Notes: generated by a model not told the origin, from the sequence alone. A stretch of 58,099 nt of DNA from an uncultured Bacilli bacterium (GCA_944358695.1 CALVRM010000018.1:1-58099), one strand, 5' to 3'. Numbered from the stretch's first letter, positions 26,037-34,576 are shown. Numbers and translations: made by a program.

Positions 26037-27044
26037 GTGGGTCATAAAATAGATTTGAGTGAGTTTCAAGTACGTACAGATTTAGCGATTGAGTTAGTAA
26101 AAGAAGGCGTTAATACAAGGCAAGTAGGCGATATTAAAGTCACTGATATTACGATCGATGAAGCGCAGGGTGCGGATATTAATAAGAAAGCTGGCACCTA
26201 TATTACAATAGAGTTTTCTGATATTACAGATTATGACAATAGTGAAAAGATTAAAACTGTTTTTATCGAAGAGTTAAAAAAACTATTAGTGAAAGTAAAT
26301 GCTACTGCCAACAGCACTTGTTTAGTTATTGGACTTGGTAATGAGAAAACGACGCCAGATGCGGTTGGACCTTTAACAGTTTCCAAAACAATTGTTACTA
26401 ATCATTTATATGTATATGGGCAATTAGAACAAGGTTTTAGGCGTGTCTTTGCTTTATCACCAGGTGTGATGGGGGAAACTGGCATTGAAACTAGTGATTT
26501 GATTAAAGGGGTGGTTGATAAAATTAAACCTGATTTTGTAATTACAGTGGATGCTTTGGCTAGTAGTTCAATAGAAAGGGTTAATAAAACGATTCAAATG
26601 ACAGATGCAGGTATTAATCCGGGTAGTGGAGTGGGAAATAAGCGTAAGGAGATTAGTAAAGTGACGATTGGCGTGCCGGTGATTGCTGTTGGGGTACCGA
26701 CGGTAGTGGATGCGGCTTCAATTGTTAGTGATACAATTAATTATATGTATAAAAACTTTGCTTATACAAAAGCTAATATTAATAACCCTGCTCAAAAATT
26801 AAAAATTAAAGTAAACTACTTGAATAAGGATATTGAAATCCACGATGATGATAAGAAAAATTTATTTGGTATTGTTGGATCTTTAAGTGAAGACGAAGTG
26901 AAAACTTTGATTTATGAAGTTTTAAATCCTGTTGGATATAATTTGATGGTAACGCCTAAGGAAGAAGATTTTATTGTGGAAAAGATATCAGATGTTATTA
27001 GTGGCGGAATAAATGGAGCCCTTCACAAAAAGGTTGAAAATTAA
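26037..27044 (+). CDS. gpr: Germination protease Gpr
   Basis: Gpr degrades the small acid-soluble spore proteins during germination. The 335-residue protein has the zymogen N-terminus FQVRTDLAIE, which carries a self-cleavage type sequence, then CLVIGLGNEKTTPDAVGPL, SPGVMGETGIET and the DALASSSIERVNKTIQ region, all typical of the family. The GTG at 26037 is chosen: AGGTGAT lies 4 bases upstream, and the product then begins close to the Bacillus protein; the TTG at 26007 has no SD. The rpsT-gpr divergent arrangement is the same as in Bacillus. The presence of gpr supports a sporulating lineage. Confidence 0.96.
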   Translation: MGHKIDLSEFQVRTDLAIELVKEGVNTRQVGDIKVTDITIDEAQGADINKKAGTYITIEFSDITDYDNSEKIKTVFIEELKKLLVKVNATANSTCLVIGLGNEKTTPDAVGPLTVSKTIVTNHLYVYGQLEQGFRRVFALSPGVMGETGIETSDLIKGVVDKIKPDFVITVDALASSSIERVNKTIQMTDAGINPGSGVGNKRKEISKVTIGVPVIAVGVPTVVDAASIVSDTINYMYKNFAYTKANINNPAQKLKIKVNYLNKDIEIHDDDKKNLFGIVGSLSEDEVKTLIYEVLNPVGYNLMVTPKEEDFIVEKISDVISGGINGALHKKVEN

Positions 27045-27065
27045 CAATAGGGTTGATTGTTTTTT
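27043..27065 (+). terminator. Terminator of gpr
   Basis: AACAAT (27043-27048) pairs with ATTGTT (27056-27061), followed by T residues. The stem is short. Confidence 0.55.
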
Positions 27066-27130
27066 GTTTGAGTCGTTATTATATATTTCTTCTTTCTCTA
27101 AATTATGGGGGTATAATAAAAAAGGCAAAT

Positions 27131-27164
27131 GAAAAGTAGACACAAAAATAAGTGTTTACTTTTT
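27131..27164 (+). terminator. Second strong terminator in the gpr-spoIIP gap
   Basis: AAAAGTAGACAC (27131-27142) pairs with GTGTTTACTTTT (27151-27162), one wobble pair, then T residues. A TATAAT lies only 14 bases upstream (27112-27117), without a good -35 box, so this is either a back-up terminator for gpr or the end of a very short RNA. Confidence 0.6.
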
Positions 27165-27258
27165 TGTATATTTTGTTAATATTTGTCATAAATGCTTTTT
27201 CTACATTTTATTTACACATATTTTCATATAATGTGAATAAATATGAGTAGGTGAGAAT

Positions 27259-28215
27259 ATGAAAAAAATTAGGCTAAAAAAGAGAAGAAAATTTAAATTT
27301 AGAATTTTTTTGTATGCTTTTTTAGTGTTTCTTGGTTATCAGGTATCTTTTAACGTAATAATGAATTTGAAATTGGTTCATACAAATGAGGATTTTATAA
27401 AGGCATTGCTTGTAGATTCTAATTATCATTTGCTGTATGAAAAAAAGGCTAATAATTTACTAAGCAAAGCTTTTTCTTATTTTTTTGATGTGAATGAGCC
27501 AGTATCAATATTAGAAAATACTTTTCATTATAAAGCTAATAAAGTAGATACACAGACCGTAGGTTATGTTAATAATCCGAATACTACTGAAGAAAAGCTT
27601 GAGGAAGAGCCTTCAGTTTATATTTATAATACTCACCAAGCTGAAGCCTATAAAGGCGAGGGACTATCACAATATAATATTACGCCTGGCGTGATGATGG
27701 CTTCTTATATTTTTCAGGATAAATTAGCTAAATTAAAGGTGAATGCTTTGGTGTTAGAAGATAATTTAGTTGATTATATGAATTTAAACAATATGAAACA
27801 TTCGCAAAGTTATAAAGCAAGTAGGTATTTTATTTCCAAGACAATTAAAAATACTGAATCATTGAAATTAGTTTTTGATTTGCATCGTGATAGTATTCCA
27901 AAGGAAAAATCGACAGTAGTTATTAATAATAAATCATGCGCGAAAATAGCTTTTGTTGTCGGCAATGAATATGATAATTATGAGCAAAATTTAGAGCTTA
28001 CTAATAAGCTTAATCAAATGATTAAGGAAAAATATCCAACTTTGACAAGAGGCGTTTTAATTAAAGGTGGTTCTGGCAATAATGGGGTTTATAATCAGGA
28101 CTTAAGTCCTAAAATGACTTTAATGGAGCTAGGTTCGGATTCAAATACAATTGATGAGGTTTTAAATACCATTGAACTTTTAGCACCAATAATAGGAGAG
28201 TTTGTCCATGGATAA
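27259..28215 (+). CDS. spoIIP: Stage II sporulation protein P
   Basis: SpoIIP is the membrane-bound amidase and endopeptidase that, with SpoIID and SpoIIM, thins the septal wall during engulfment. The 318-residue protein has a basic N-terminus, one membrane helix (about 13-35) and an external amidase domain with YIYNTHQAEAY (H126), VFDLHRDS (H209) and VYNQDLSPKMTLMELG, which match the SpoIIP signature. ATG at 27259 follows AGGTGA. Upstream, CATATAAT (27224-27231) resembles a SigE -10 element, but the -35 part is weak. The next small gene overlaps its stop. Confidence 0.93.
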   Translation: MKKIRLKKRRKFKFRIFLYAFLVFLGYQVSFNVIMNLKLVHTNEDFIKALLVDSNYHLLYEKKANNLLSKAFSYFFDVNEPVSILENTFHYKANKVDTQTVGYVNNPNTTEEKLEEEPSVYIYNTHQAEAYKGEGLSQYNITPGVMMASYIFQDKLAKLKVNALVLEDNLVDYMNLNNMKHSQSYKASRYFISKTIKNTESLKLVFDLHRDSIPKEKSTVVINNKSCAKIAFVVGNEYDNYEQNLELTNKLNQMIKEKYPTLTRGVLIKGGSGNNGVYNQDLSPKMTLMELGSDSNTIDEVLNTIELLAPIIGEFVHG

Positions 28216-28540
28216 AAGAAAGATATTGAAAAGAGTTTTTCGTTATTCACTAATGATTTGTTTTATATCTTTTTTAGCGCTTTATATGTCTCAAAGAACT
28301 GGTTATGTAGAATATGAAAATAGTAAACAAGTAGCCTTAACTGAAAAACAAATTAAGAAATTTGAGGCTGATGTAGCCGCTGGTAAGAAGATAGATATGG
28401 AGCAGTATTTGAAAACTAATGAGAAAAATTATCAAAATGTTATTTCAAGATTAGGACTAAAAATTTCTAAAACCGCTGGTGGTAGTGTGAAAACGATTGT
28501 TGAAAGTGGTTTTAAGGTTTTATCAAAACTTGGCGAGTAA
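28208..28540 (+). CDS. Small membrane protein encoded directly behind spoIIP
   Basis: A 110-residue protein with a basic N-terminus, one membrane helix (about 13-30) and an external or cytosolic helical tail that ends in an amphipathic, Lys-rich stretch (GGSVKTIVESGFKVLSKLGE). Family not recognised. The ATG at 28208 overlaps the spoIIP stop by 8 bases and has AGGAG about 10 bases upstream, so translation is coupled. The coupling suggests a function in engulfment or at the forespore membrane; this is inferred from position only. Confidence 0.75.
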   Translation: MDKRKILKRVFRYSLMICFISFLALYMSQRTGYVEYENSKQVALTEKQIKKFEADVAAGKKIDMEQYLKTNEKNYQNVISRLGLKISKTAGGSVKTIVESGFKVLSKLGE

Positions 28541-28588
28541 GCTTTGAATAGATATGTGAAATGTGGTATGATAATTAAAGGTGATATG

Positions 28589-29506
28589 ATGGATGAATTA
28601 ATAATTGGTAGTCATGTTTCTTATAATATAGCAGAAGGTTTAGCTGGTTGCGTATTAGAAACATTAAAATATGGGGCGAATGCATTTATGTTTTATACAG
28701 GTGCTCCGCAAAATACAATTCGGGCAGGGATTGACTTAGAACTTACGGATTTAGCTCATAAAACAATGAAAGAACAAGGTATTGATATAAAAAACGTTAT
28801 TATTCATGCGCCTTATATTATAAATTTAGCCAACAATAAGGATTTAGAAAAATATGATTTTTCGATTAACTTTTTAAAGCAGGAGCTTAAAAGAAGCGAG
28901 ATACTTGGTGTTAATAAAGTAGTTCTACACCCGGGTAGTCATGTTGGACTTGGTGAAGAGACGGGGCTAAATAATATTATTTATGCTTTAAATCAAGTTT
29001 TAGAAGGTGAAGGCCCAATTATTTGTTTGGAAACAATGGCGGGCAAGGGAACAGAACTTGGCAAAACCTTTGAGGAGATAAAAACGATAATTGATGGGGT
29101 TAGTAATAGCAAACGAATAATGGTATGCTTAGATACTTGTCATATTAGTGATGCTGGTTATGACTTGAATGACTTTGATAAGGTTTTATCTGAATTTGAT
29201 GAGGTGATTGGACTAGAGAAATTAGGTTGCGTTCATATAAATGATAGTAAAAATGTTTATGGATCGCATAAAGATCGTCATGCTAATATTGGGTTTGGTG
29301 AAATCGGTTTTGATAATATGATAAAAATTATTTATCATCAGGCATTAAAAAAAGTTCCTAAAATTTTAGAAACTCCTTATATTTCGGAAAATGATAGTTC
29401 AAAAAAGAGAACTTATCCACCATATAAACAGGAAATTGAAATGATTCGTGCAAAAAAGTTTAATCCTAATTTAATTACCGATATTAGAAAATATTATAAT
29501 AGGTAA
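28589..29506 (+). CDS. nfo: Endonuclease IV (AP endonuclease)
   Basis: This TIM-barrel, three-metal enzyme cuts DNA 5' to abasic sites and works with glycosylases such as MutM. The 305-residue protein shows the metal ligands in IIHAPYIINLA, VLHPGSHVG, CLETMAGKG, CLDTCHISDAGYD, HINDSKN and KDRHANIGFGEIG. The ATG at 28589 is used because AAAGGTG is 5 bases upstream; the frame open before it lacks an SD. Bacillus nfo (yqfS) is expressed in the forespore, which would fit the neighbouring sporulation genes. An extended -10 (TG-G-TATGAT, 28564-28572) may give it its own promoter. The last 13 bases overlap yqfT on the other strand. Confidence 0.95.
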   Translation: MDELIIGSHVSYNIAEGLAGCVLETLKYGANAFMFYTGAPQNTIRAGIDLELTDLAHKTMKEQGIDIKNVIIHAPYIINLANNKDLEKYDFSINFLKQELKRSEILGVNKVVLHPGSHVGLGEETGLNNIIYALNQVLEGEGPIICLETMAGKGTELGKTFEEIKTIIDGVSNSKRIMVCLDTCHISDAGYDLNDFDKVLSEFDEVIGLEKLGCVHINDSKNVYGSHKDRHANIGFGEIGFDNMIKIIYHQALKKVPKILETPYISENDSSKKRTYPPYKQEIEMIRAKKFNPNLITDIRKYYNR

Positions 29507-29757
29507 TCACCAAATTTTTTACGATACTCATTATATAACTTAATGACTTTATCGTAGTTTTCACTGGTTAAATGTTCTTTAAGATAGCTTTTGATAACGC
29601 TGTCATCTTGATATAAAACTTCTTCGTATCTCTGCTTAATGACATCGTAAAGAATATTTAATTCTTTTTCGTTTAAATTGATATTGTTTTTTATGGCAAA
29701 ATCGTTTATATTATTTATGGTAATTTTATTTATATATTGTTTTATTAAAGTATTCAT
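29494..29757 (-). CDS. yqfT: DUF2624 (YqfT-like) protein
   Basis: An 87-residue, all-helical soluble protein. It fits DUF2624: short N-terminal helix, then 'N-I-x-L-N-x-K-E' and a run of helices ending in YRKKFGDYLL. The function is unknown. In Bacillus yqfT also lies next to nfo (yqfS), which supports the call. The ATG at 29757 has GGGGGAA upstream; the longer frame to 29820 has no SD. Here the gene is convergent with nfo and overlaps it by 13 bases, and it is divergent from the PBP gene. Confidence 0.75.
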   Translation of the reverse strand: MNTLIKQYINKITINNINDFAIKNNINLNEKELNILYDVIKQRYEEVLYQDDSVIKSYLKEHLTSENYDKVIKLYNEYRKKFGDYLL

Positions 29758-29824
29758 AATTCCCCCTTTAATATAAATATATGCAATGGTTTTAAATAAG
29801 TTAATCAAAGGAGGTGACACATGG

Positions 29825-31948
29825 ATGAAAAAAAGAGTAAAAAAAGAAAAGCCGATAAAGTCATTAGTTAAGGGCCCGCTTTTTAAACGTCATAAACCCC
29901 TACATTATTCTTCTGGTTATAAGGTTAATAAAGATATTAAACAAGAAATTGAAAAACGTTATAATATTTTGACTGGAATTATCGTGTTTGCAATCATTAT
30001 TTTAATGGGAGGCTTGTTTTTTATTCAAATCGTTAAAAATGATTATTATAAAACGGAGATTCAAACCTTAACGCAGAAAACTGTTGAAGGGCCAAGTGCT
30101 CCACGCGGGAGAATCTACGATCGTAATGGAAAATTAATTGTCGATAATAAGGCCGATAAAGTTATTTATTATCAAAAACCTTCTAATGTAACAGCTAAGA
30201 GTGAGATGAAGGTAGCTTATAAGCTTTCTGAGATGATTGATTTAGATTATTCTAAGTTATCTTTAAATGATTTGAAGATGTTTTGGATTCAAAACAATAA
30301 AGAAAAGGCTAAGGAAAAAATTACTGATGAAGAGTGGGATAAGCTTGAAAAGAGAAAATTAACAGTTGATGATATTGAAAAATTAAAACTGGATAGAGTT
30401 ACAGATGAAGATTTAGGAATTTATACAGAGGCTGATAAAAAGGCTGCATATATTTATACGCTAATGAATACTGGGTATTCTTATGCAGAGAAAGTTATTA
30501 AAGATACAAATGTAACTGACGAGGAATATGCTTTAGTGGCTGAGAATATAAGTAGTTTAAATGGGGTTAATACAAAGCTAGATTGGCAGCGAGTTTATCC
30601 ATATGGAGACACATTTAAATCGATTTTAGGGAATGTGTCAACAAGCAAAACAGGTATTCCTTTAGAACTTAAAGATTATTATTTAGAAAAAGGATATAGC
30701 TTAAATGATCGCGTAGGCATTAGTTATTTAGAATATCAATATGAAGAAATTTTAAAGGGTGAGAAAAATAAATATCAAGTAATGGACGATGGTTCATATA
30801 AATTAATAGAAGAGGGTTCCCGCGGTAACGATATTGTTTTATCGATCGATATTGAATTACAAAAAGCTGTTGAAGAAATTTTAACGGAAGAAGTAAAAAA
30901 GACAAAAAAAGAGCTTAATACAGAATTTTATAATCGTTCATTTGTGATTGTAACGGATCCGCAAACAGGTGAAGTTTTGGCAATGGCCGGGAAACAAGTA
31001 AAAGAAGAAAATGGCGAGCAAGTAGTATATGACTATACTCCAGGGAATTTAACGTCACCAGTTGTTATGGGCTCAGCGGTTAAAGGTGCGAGTCAAATTG
31101 TCGGATATAACACTGGGGCTTTAAAAATTGGCGAATATCGTCAAGATACTTGTGTGAAGATTGCTGCAACGCCGGAGAAATGTTCATGGAAACGTTTAGG
31201 TAGATTAAATGATATTAATGCTTTGGCTTATTCTTCAAATACTTATCAATTTTATACGGCAATTAAAGTTGGTAAAGGTAATTATAAATATAATAAACCA
31301 CTTACAATTGACAAGGAAGCGTTTGACACTTATCGCAATACTTTTAGTCAGTTTGGTCTAGGGGTTAAAACCGGAATTGATTTACCAGTGGAAAGTTTGG
31401 GGTATAAAGGTGAGAAAACTACCTCAGGATATTTATTAGACTTTTCGATCGGGCAGTACGATACTTATACACCTATCCAATTAGGTCAATATATCGGAAC
31501 TATTGCGAATGGTGGGAAAAGAATGCAACCGTATTTATATAAAGGTTTATACGATGAAAATGAAAAAACTAAAGTGAAAGAGGAAGCTGAACCTAAAGAA
31601 CTTAATAAGGTTGATACGAAACCAGAATATATGGATAGAGTAAAACAGGGATTTGAAGCAGTTTTAAAATATGGAACTGGAGCCGGTTATATTGATATGA
31701 CTTATAAACCAGCGGGCAAAACTGGAACAAGTCAAAGTTTTATTGATACGGATGGGGATGGAGTTGTGGATAAAGAAACGATTACCACAACGTTTGTTGC
31801 TTATGCGCCATATGATGACCCACAAGTAACTTTTACAATTATTTCACCCGATGTGTCAAGAAGTGATGGTCGCTCAACTTATCAATCGAATATTAATAAG
31901 CGACTTGCCCAGCAAATTTCTAAAAAATACTTTGAAATTTATAAATAA
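29825..31948 (+). CDS. Class B penicillin-binding protein (PBP2/PbpA type)
   Basis: A 707-residue transpeptidase that cross-links peptidoglycan, probably with RodA in side-wall growth. One membrane helix (about 46-68), a dimerisation/pedestal domain with the conserved APRGRIYDRNG, and a transpeptidase domain with SxxK (MGSAVKGA), SxN (YSSNTYQF) and KTG (AGKTGTSQ). The long charged insertion between about 115 and 210 is seen in Bacilli PBP2-type enzymes. The ATG at 29825 lies 10 bases from AGGAGG (29809-29814); a nearer ATG at 29821 is out of frame and opens only 16 codons. A SpoVD-like role is possible but the pedestal is closer to PBP2. Confidence 0.9.
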   Translation: MKKRVKKEKPIKSLVKGPLFKRHKPLHYSSGYKVNKDIKQEIEKRYNILTGIIVFAIIILMGGLFFIQIVKNDYYKTEIQTLTQKTVEGPSAPRGRIYDRNGKLIVDNKADKVIYYQKPSNVTAKSEMKVAYKLSEMIDLDYSKLSLNDLKMFWIQNNKEKAKEKITDEEWDKLEKRKLTVDDIEKLKLDRVTDEDLGIYTEADKKAAYIYTLMNTGYSYAEKVIKDTNVTDEEYALVAENISSLNGVNTKLDWQRVYPYGDTFKSILGNVSTSKTGIPLELKDYYLEKGYSLNDRVGISYLEYQYEEILKGEKNKYQVMDDGSYKLIEEGSRGNDIVLSIDIELQKAVEEILTEEVKKTKKELNTEFYNRSFVIVTDPQTGEVLAMAGKQVKEENGEQVVYDYTPGNLTSPVVMGSAVKGASQIVGYNTGALKIGEYRQDTCVKIAATPEKCSWKRLGRLNDINALAYSSNTYQFYTAIKVGKGNYKYNKPLTIDKEAFDTYRNTFSQFGLGVKTGIDLPVESLGYKGEKTTSGYLLDFSIGQYDTYTPIQLGQYIGTIANGGKRMQPYLYKGLYDENEKTKVKEEAEPKELNKVDTKPEYMDRVKQGFEAVLKYGTGAGYIDMTYKPAGKTGTSQSFIDTDGDGVVDKETITTTFVAYAPYDDPQVTFTIISPDVSRSDGRSTYQSNINKRLAQQISKKYFEIYK

Positions 31949-31959
31949 TTTGCTATAAT
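31932..31959 (+). promoter_or_regulatory. Promoter of rpmG-efp
   Basis: TTGAAA (31932-31937), 16 bases, TATAAT (31954-31959), preceded by TG-C. It overlaps the 3' end of the PBP gene. Confidence 0.65.
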
Positions 31960-31990
31960 GTAAATAGACATGTAAAAAGGAGGGATAACA

Positions 31991-32158
31991 ATGGCTAAAA
32001 AAGGAGAAGTTAGAGAAAATATAACTCTTGTGTGTACTGTATGTAATTCAGAAAATTATCGTACACCTAAAAATAAAAGAAATACTCCAGAACGTTTAGA
32101 ATTGAACAAATATTGTCCTAAGTGCCAAAAGACAACTATGCATAAGGAGAAAAAATAA
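31991..32158 (+). CDS. rpmG: 50S ribosomal protein L33
   Basis: A 55-residue L33 beginning [18 protein letters not shown], with two CxxC pairs (VCTVCN and YCPKCQ), so it is the zinc-binding form. ATG at 31991 follows GGAGGG. First gene of a unit with efp, 16 bases downstream. It is too short for many gene finders. Confidence 0.95.
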   Translation: MAKKGEVRENITLVCTVCNSENYRTPKNKRNTPERLELNKYCPKCQKTTMHKEKK

Positions 32159-32174
32159 TTAGGAGGATTACTTT

Positions 32175-32732
32175 ATGATTAATATTAATGATATTAAAAA
32201 TGGGATGACGGTAATTGTTGATGGCAATATTTGCCAAGTGATTGAATTTTTACACGTTAAGCCTGGAAAAGGCCCTGCTTTTGTTAGAACAAAGCTTAAG
32301 AATTTAAGAACTGGGGCAACTGTTGAGCACACATTTAATACAAATATTAAGCTAGAAAAAGCGATTATTGAAAAAGTGTCTATGCAGTTTTTATATGAAA
32401 ACTCAGGAAGTTATAATTTTATGAATATGGAAACATATGAACAAATTGATTTGACAAAAGATCAATTAGGGGATGATGTCAAGTATTTGAAAGAGGGAAT
32501 TAATGTTGATATTTCTTTCTATCAAGGGGAAGTACTTGGAATTGTTCTACCGGAGAAAATAGAATATATAGTAACTAATACTGAACCGGCAGTTAAGGGT
32601 AATACAGCAACCAATGCTACCAAAGAAGCTGTGTTGGAAAACGGGTTAACAGTTAAAGTTCCATTATTTATAAATGAAGGTGAAACAGTAGTTGTTTCGA
32701 CTAAAGATGGAAAATATGATTCTAGGGCTTAA
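32175..32732 (+). CDS. efp: Elongation factor P
   Basis: EF-P binds between the P and E sites and relieves stalling at consecutive prolines. The 185-residue protein has the three beta-barrel domains, with the tip loop VKPGKGPAFVRTK at 29-41; the lysine that is modified in many species is K32. The C-terminal domain contains the usual GxTVKVPLFINEGE. ATG at 32175 follows AGGAGG. Co-transcribed with rpmG and probably with the next gene. No EF-P modification gene is seen in this window. Confidence 0.96.
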   Translation: MININDIKNGMTVIVDGNICQVIEFLHVKPGKGPAFVRTKLKNLRTGATVEHTFNTNIKLEKAIIEKVSMQFLYENSGSYNFMNMETYEQIDLTKDQLGDDVKYLKEGINVDISFYQGEVLGIVLPEKIEYIVTNTEPAVKGNTATNATKEAVLENGLTVKVPLFINEGETVVVSTKDGKYDSRA

Positions 32733-32767
32733 ATAAAAAAATAAAAGAATAAAGAGGTGCGTGAATT

Positions 32768-33727
32768 ATGCTAGAGAAAAATAGGTTTTTAGCAATTAAA
32801 AATTTAGCTAAAGATATTAGAAAAGAAAATGAAAAATTGTTTAAAGCATTTGCTAAAGAATCAGTGGACGATGCGGTTAGGGAAAAAGAAGAATTCATTG
32901 AGTCAGTAGTTGATAGTATGGATATTGCTTTTAGCGACGGTGAGCAAGGAAAAGAAGAAAGACAGATTTTTCGAGCTAATTTATTAATACCCGATGATTT
33001 AGACTTCTTTAATGCATATTCGAAGGATAAAAACATTCGTAATTTAATGAATAAATATGCCGTAGGTATTGAAGATATTATGAGTAAAATTACGGAGTTA
33101 AATATTTATGGTAAGTATATCGATGTTTTTAATGAAGAAGAAGCAGTCGAAAAGGAAGAAGACTTTGTTGACGAAATGGTTAATCTTTCTTCTAAGGAAG
33201 CTGAAAGTTTATTAGATGAAATTGAGGATTTATCTAGCGTAATGGAAGAATTGGATATTCCGGCTGAGGAAGCAACGGAAGCGTCTGCGGTGGCTTTGGA
33301 ACCAGAAATAATTGAAGAAGCTGAAGATGAAATTATGCAAGAGGATTCTACTGAGGAGCCGACTTTAGAAATGAAGGATATGGAGATTAATGACGAATTT
33401 GAAGACATCAGTAATGCAGTTTCCGGATTTGTTGATGAATATACTAAAGTGAAAGATGATTTAGATATAGCGCAAGCAAAGATAAAAGCATTTGATACTG
33501 AAAAAGAAGAATTATCAACGCAAATTGCATCTTTAAAAGACGAGAATGAAGAGCTTAAAAGAAGTAATTTAGAAAGTGCTAGTGCTTTAAATAAAGCTCG
33601 TGAAGAAGTAAAAATGATTTCTAATGAAAATGTGACTTTAAAAGAACAAATTAAAGTTATGGAGAAAAAAGTTAAACAGTCCGCAGATTTACTTAAGAAA
33701 ATTTATAATAGTATTCCGAAGAAATAG
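32768..33727 (+). CDS. Acidic, coiled-coil protein of unknown function
   Basis: The 319-residue protein has a helical N-terminal domain (1-120), a very acidic low-complexity middle (about 122-215, mostly Glu and Asp) and a long C-terminal coiled coil (about 225-310) ending in basic residues. No membrane segment or signal peptide. I do not recognise the family. ATG at 32768 has GAGGTG upstream. It lies 35 bases behind efp with no terminator between, so it should be made together with L33 and EF-P, which hints at a translation- or division-related role without proving it. Confidence 0.75.
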   Translation: MLEKNRFLAIKNLAKDIRKENEKLFKAFAKESVDDAVREKEEFIESVVDSMDIAFSDGEQGKEERQIFRANLLIPDDLDFFNAYSKDKNIRNLMNKYAVGIEDIMSKITELNIYGKYIDVFNEEEAVEKEEDFVDEMVNLSSKEAESLLDEIEDLSSVMEELDIPAEEATEASAVALEPEIIEEAEDEIMQEDSTEEPTLEMKDMEINDEFEDISNAVSGFVDEYTKVKDDLDIAQAKIKAFDTEKEELSTQIASLKDENEELKRSNLESASALNKAREEVKMISNENVTLKEQIKVMEKKVKQSADLLKKIYNSIPKK

Positions 33728-33745
33728 AAAAAACTATTTCTTTTT
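33719..33745 (+). terminator. Terminator of rpmG-efp-orf
   Basis: AAGAAATAG (33719-33727) pairs with CTATTTCTT (33734-33742), loop of six A, then T residues; the stop codon lies in the stem. Confidence 0.85.
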
Positions 33746-33746
33746 G

Positions 33747-33789
33747 TTTACATTTTTGCAAAAAAAGTAAGTCTTTGGAGAATGGTACT
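33747..33789 (+). repeat. 43-bp repeated element, copy 2 (before the infC operon)
   Basis: Ungapped match to 20877-20919 at 39 of 43 positions, same orientation relative to the ribosomal-protein genes downstream. It starts right behind the terminator of the previous unit and ends 76 bases before the infC -35 box. The TTTTTGCAAAAA part is a 12-bp palindrome in this copy. Confidence 0.75.
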
Positions 33790-33865
33790 TTTTCCTATTA
33801 ATTATAAATGGTTTTTATTCTCTTAAATTTAAGGATGTTTTTGTTTATATTTATCATATTTTTAC

Positions 33866-33894
33866 TTGACAAACATATAATTAGATTGTATAAT
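33866..33894 (+). promoter_or_regulatory. Consensus promoter of infC-rpmI-rplT
   Basis: Perfect TTGACA (33866-33871), 17 bases, perfect TATAAT (33889-33894). Confidence 0.8.
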
Positions 33895-33900
33895 CGTAAA

Positions 33901-34034
33901 GGAAATGAAAAAAGGAAAGAAGGAGTATCCACTTCTCACCCGATTGCTAAAGGCGATGGGTTAATGCCGGTCAAGTAGAACTAGAACGCATAAGTGGATA
34001 CATTCGTATTCACTTTTTTATGGAGGTGTCAGGT
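33901..34034 (+). promoter_or_regulatory. L20-type attenuator leader of infC-rpmI-rplT
   Basis: Two mutually exclusive folds. GTATCCACTT (33925-33934) pairs perfectly with AAGTGGATAC (33992-34001), enclosing an ACCC/GGGT hairpin (33938-33961). Alternatively AAGTGGATAC pairs with GTATTCACTT (34006-34015) and forms a terminator followed by T residues, just before the infC SD. This is the logic of the L20 leader in Bacillota, where excess L20 favours the terminator; L20 binding itself is inferred. Confidence 0.85.
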
Positions 34035-34565
34035 ATCGCAAGTAGAGAAAAAGATTTATACATAAACGAACAAATTCGTGCAAAAGAAGTATTGGTAATT
34101 GGTCCTAATGGTGAACAATTGGGGATAAAATCGATTAAGGATGCTTTAACTTTGGCTTCTTATGCTGGTTTCGATTTGGTTTTAATGAATCCAAATGGTA
34201 AACCACCAGTATGTAAGATAATGGATTATAATCGTTATAAATATGATCAAAAGAAAAAGCAAAAAGAAAATATGAAAAGACAACGAGAAAATAATTTGGA
34301 GATGAAAGAATATAGATTATCAGTATCTATTGATGTTCATGATTTTAATACGCGAGTAAACAATGCAACAAAGTATTTGCAAAAAGGGCATAAGATCAAA
34401 GTAACTATTCGCTTCAAGGGTAGGGAAATGGCGCATCAATATCTAGGAAAAGAAGTTTTACTTCGATTTGCTGAGGCAGTTAGTGAGTATGCGACTGTGG
34501 AGCAACAGCCTAAGTTAGATGGACGTTTTATGAATATGATACTTGCACCGATTAAAGAAAAATAG
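34035..34565 (+). CDS. infC: Translation initiation factor IF-3, apparent AUC start
   Basis: IF-3 binds the 30S subunit and controls start-codon selection. The 176-residue protein has the N-domain (LYINEQIRAKEVLVIGPNGE), a Lys-rich linker (about 75-90) and the C-domain (SVSIDVHDFNTRVNNA). The only strong SD, GGAGGTG (34022-34028), overlaps the in-frame ATG at 34020, which itself lies against the attenuator T run. Six bases after the SD is ATC (34035), which gives M-A-S-R-E-K-D-L-Y-I-N-E-Q, the normal IF-3 N-terminus. A non-canonical AUU/AUC start is known for infC and gives self-control, because IF-3 rejects such codons. Confidence 0.9.
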   Translation: MASREKDLYINEQIRAKEVLVIGPNGEQLGIKSIKDALTLASYAGFDLVLMNPNGKPPVCKIMDYNRYKYDQKKKQKENMKRQRENNLEMKEYRLSVSIDVHDFNTRVNNATKYLQKGHKIKVTIRFKGREMAHQYLGKEVLLRFAEAVSEYATVEQQPKLDGRFMNMILAPIKEK

Positions 34566-34576
34566 GAGGAAGAAAT

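Noticed and set aside
27200-27231. SigE promoter of spoIIP
   Set aside because: CATATAAT resembles the -10 element but no convincing -35 part at 13 to 15 bases; mentioned only as a possibility.
29821-29871. 16-codon ORF with better SD spacing than the PBP start
   Set aside because: Out of frame with the PBP, very short, and the PBP start at 29825 is still within usable range of the same SD.
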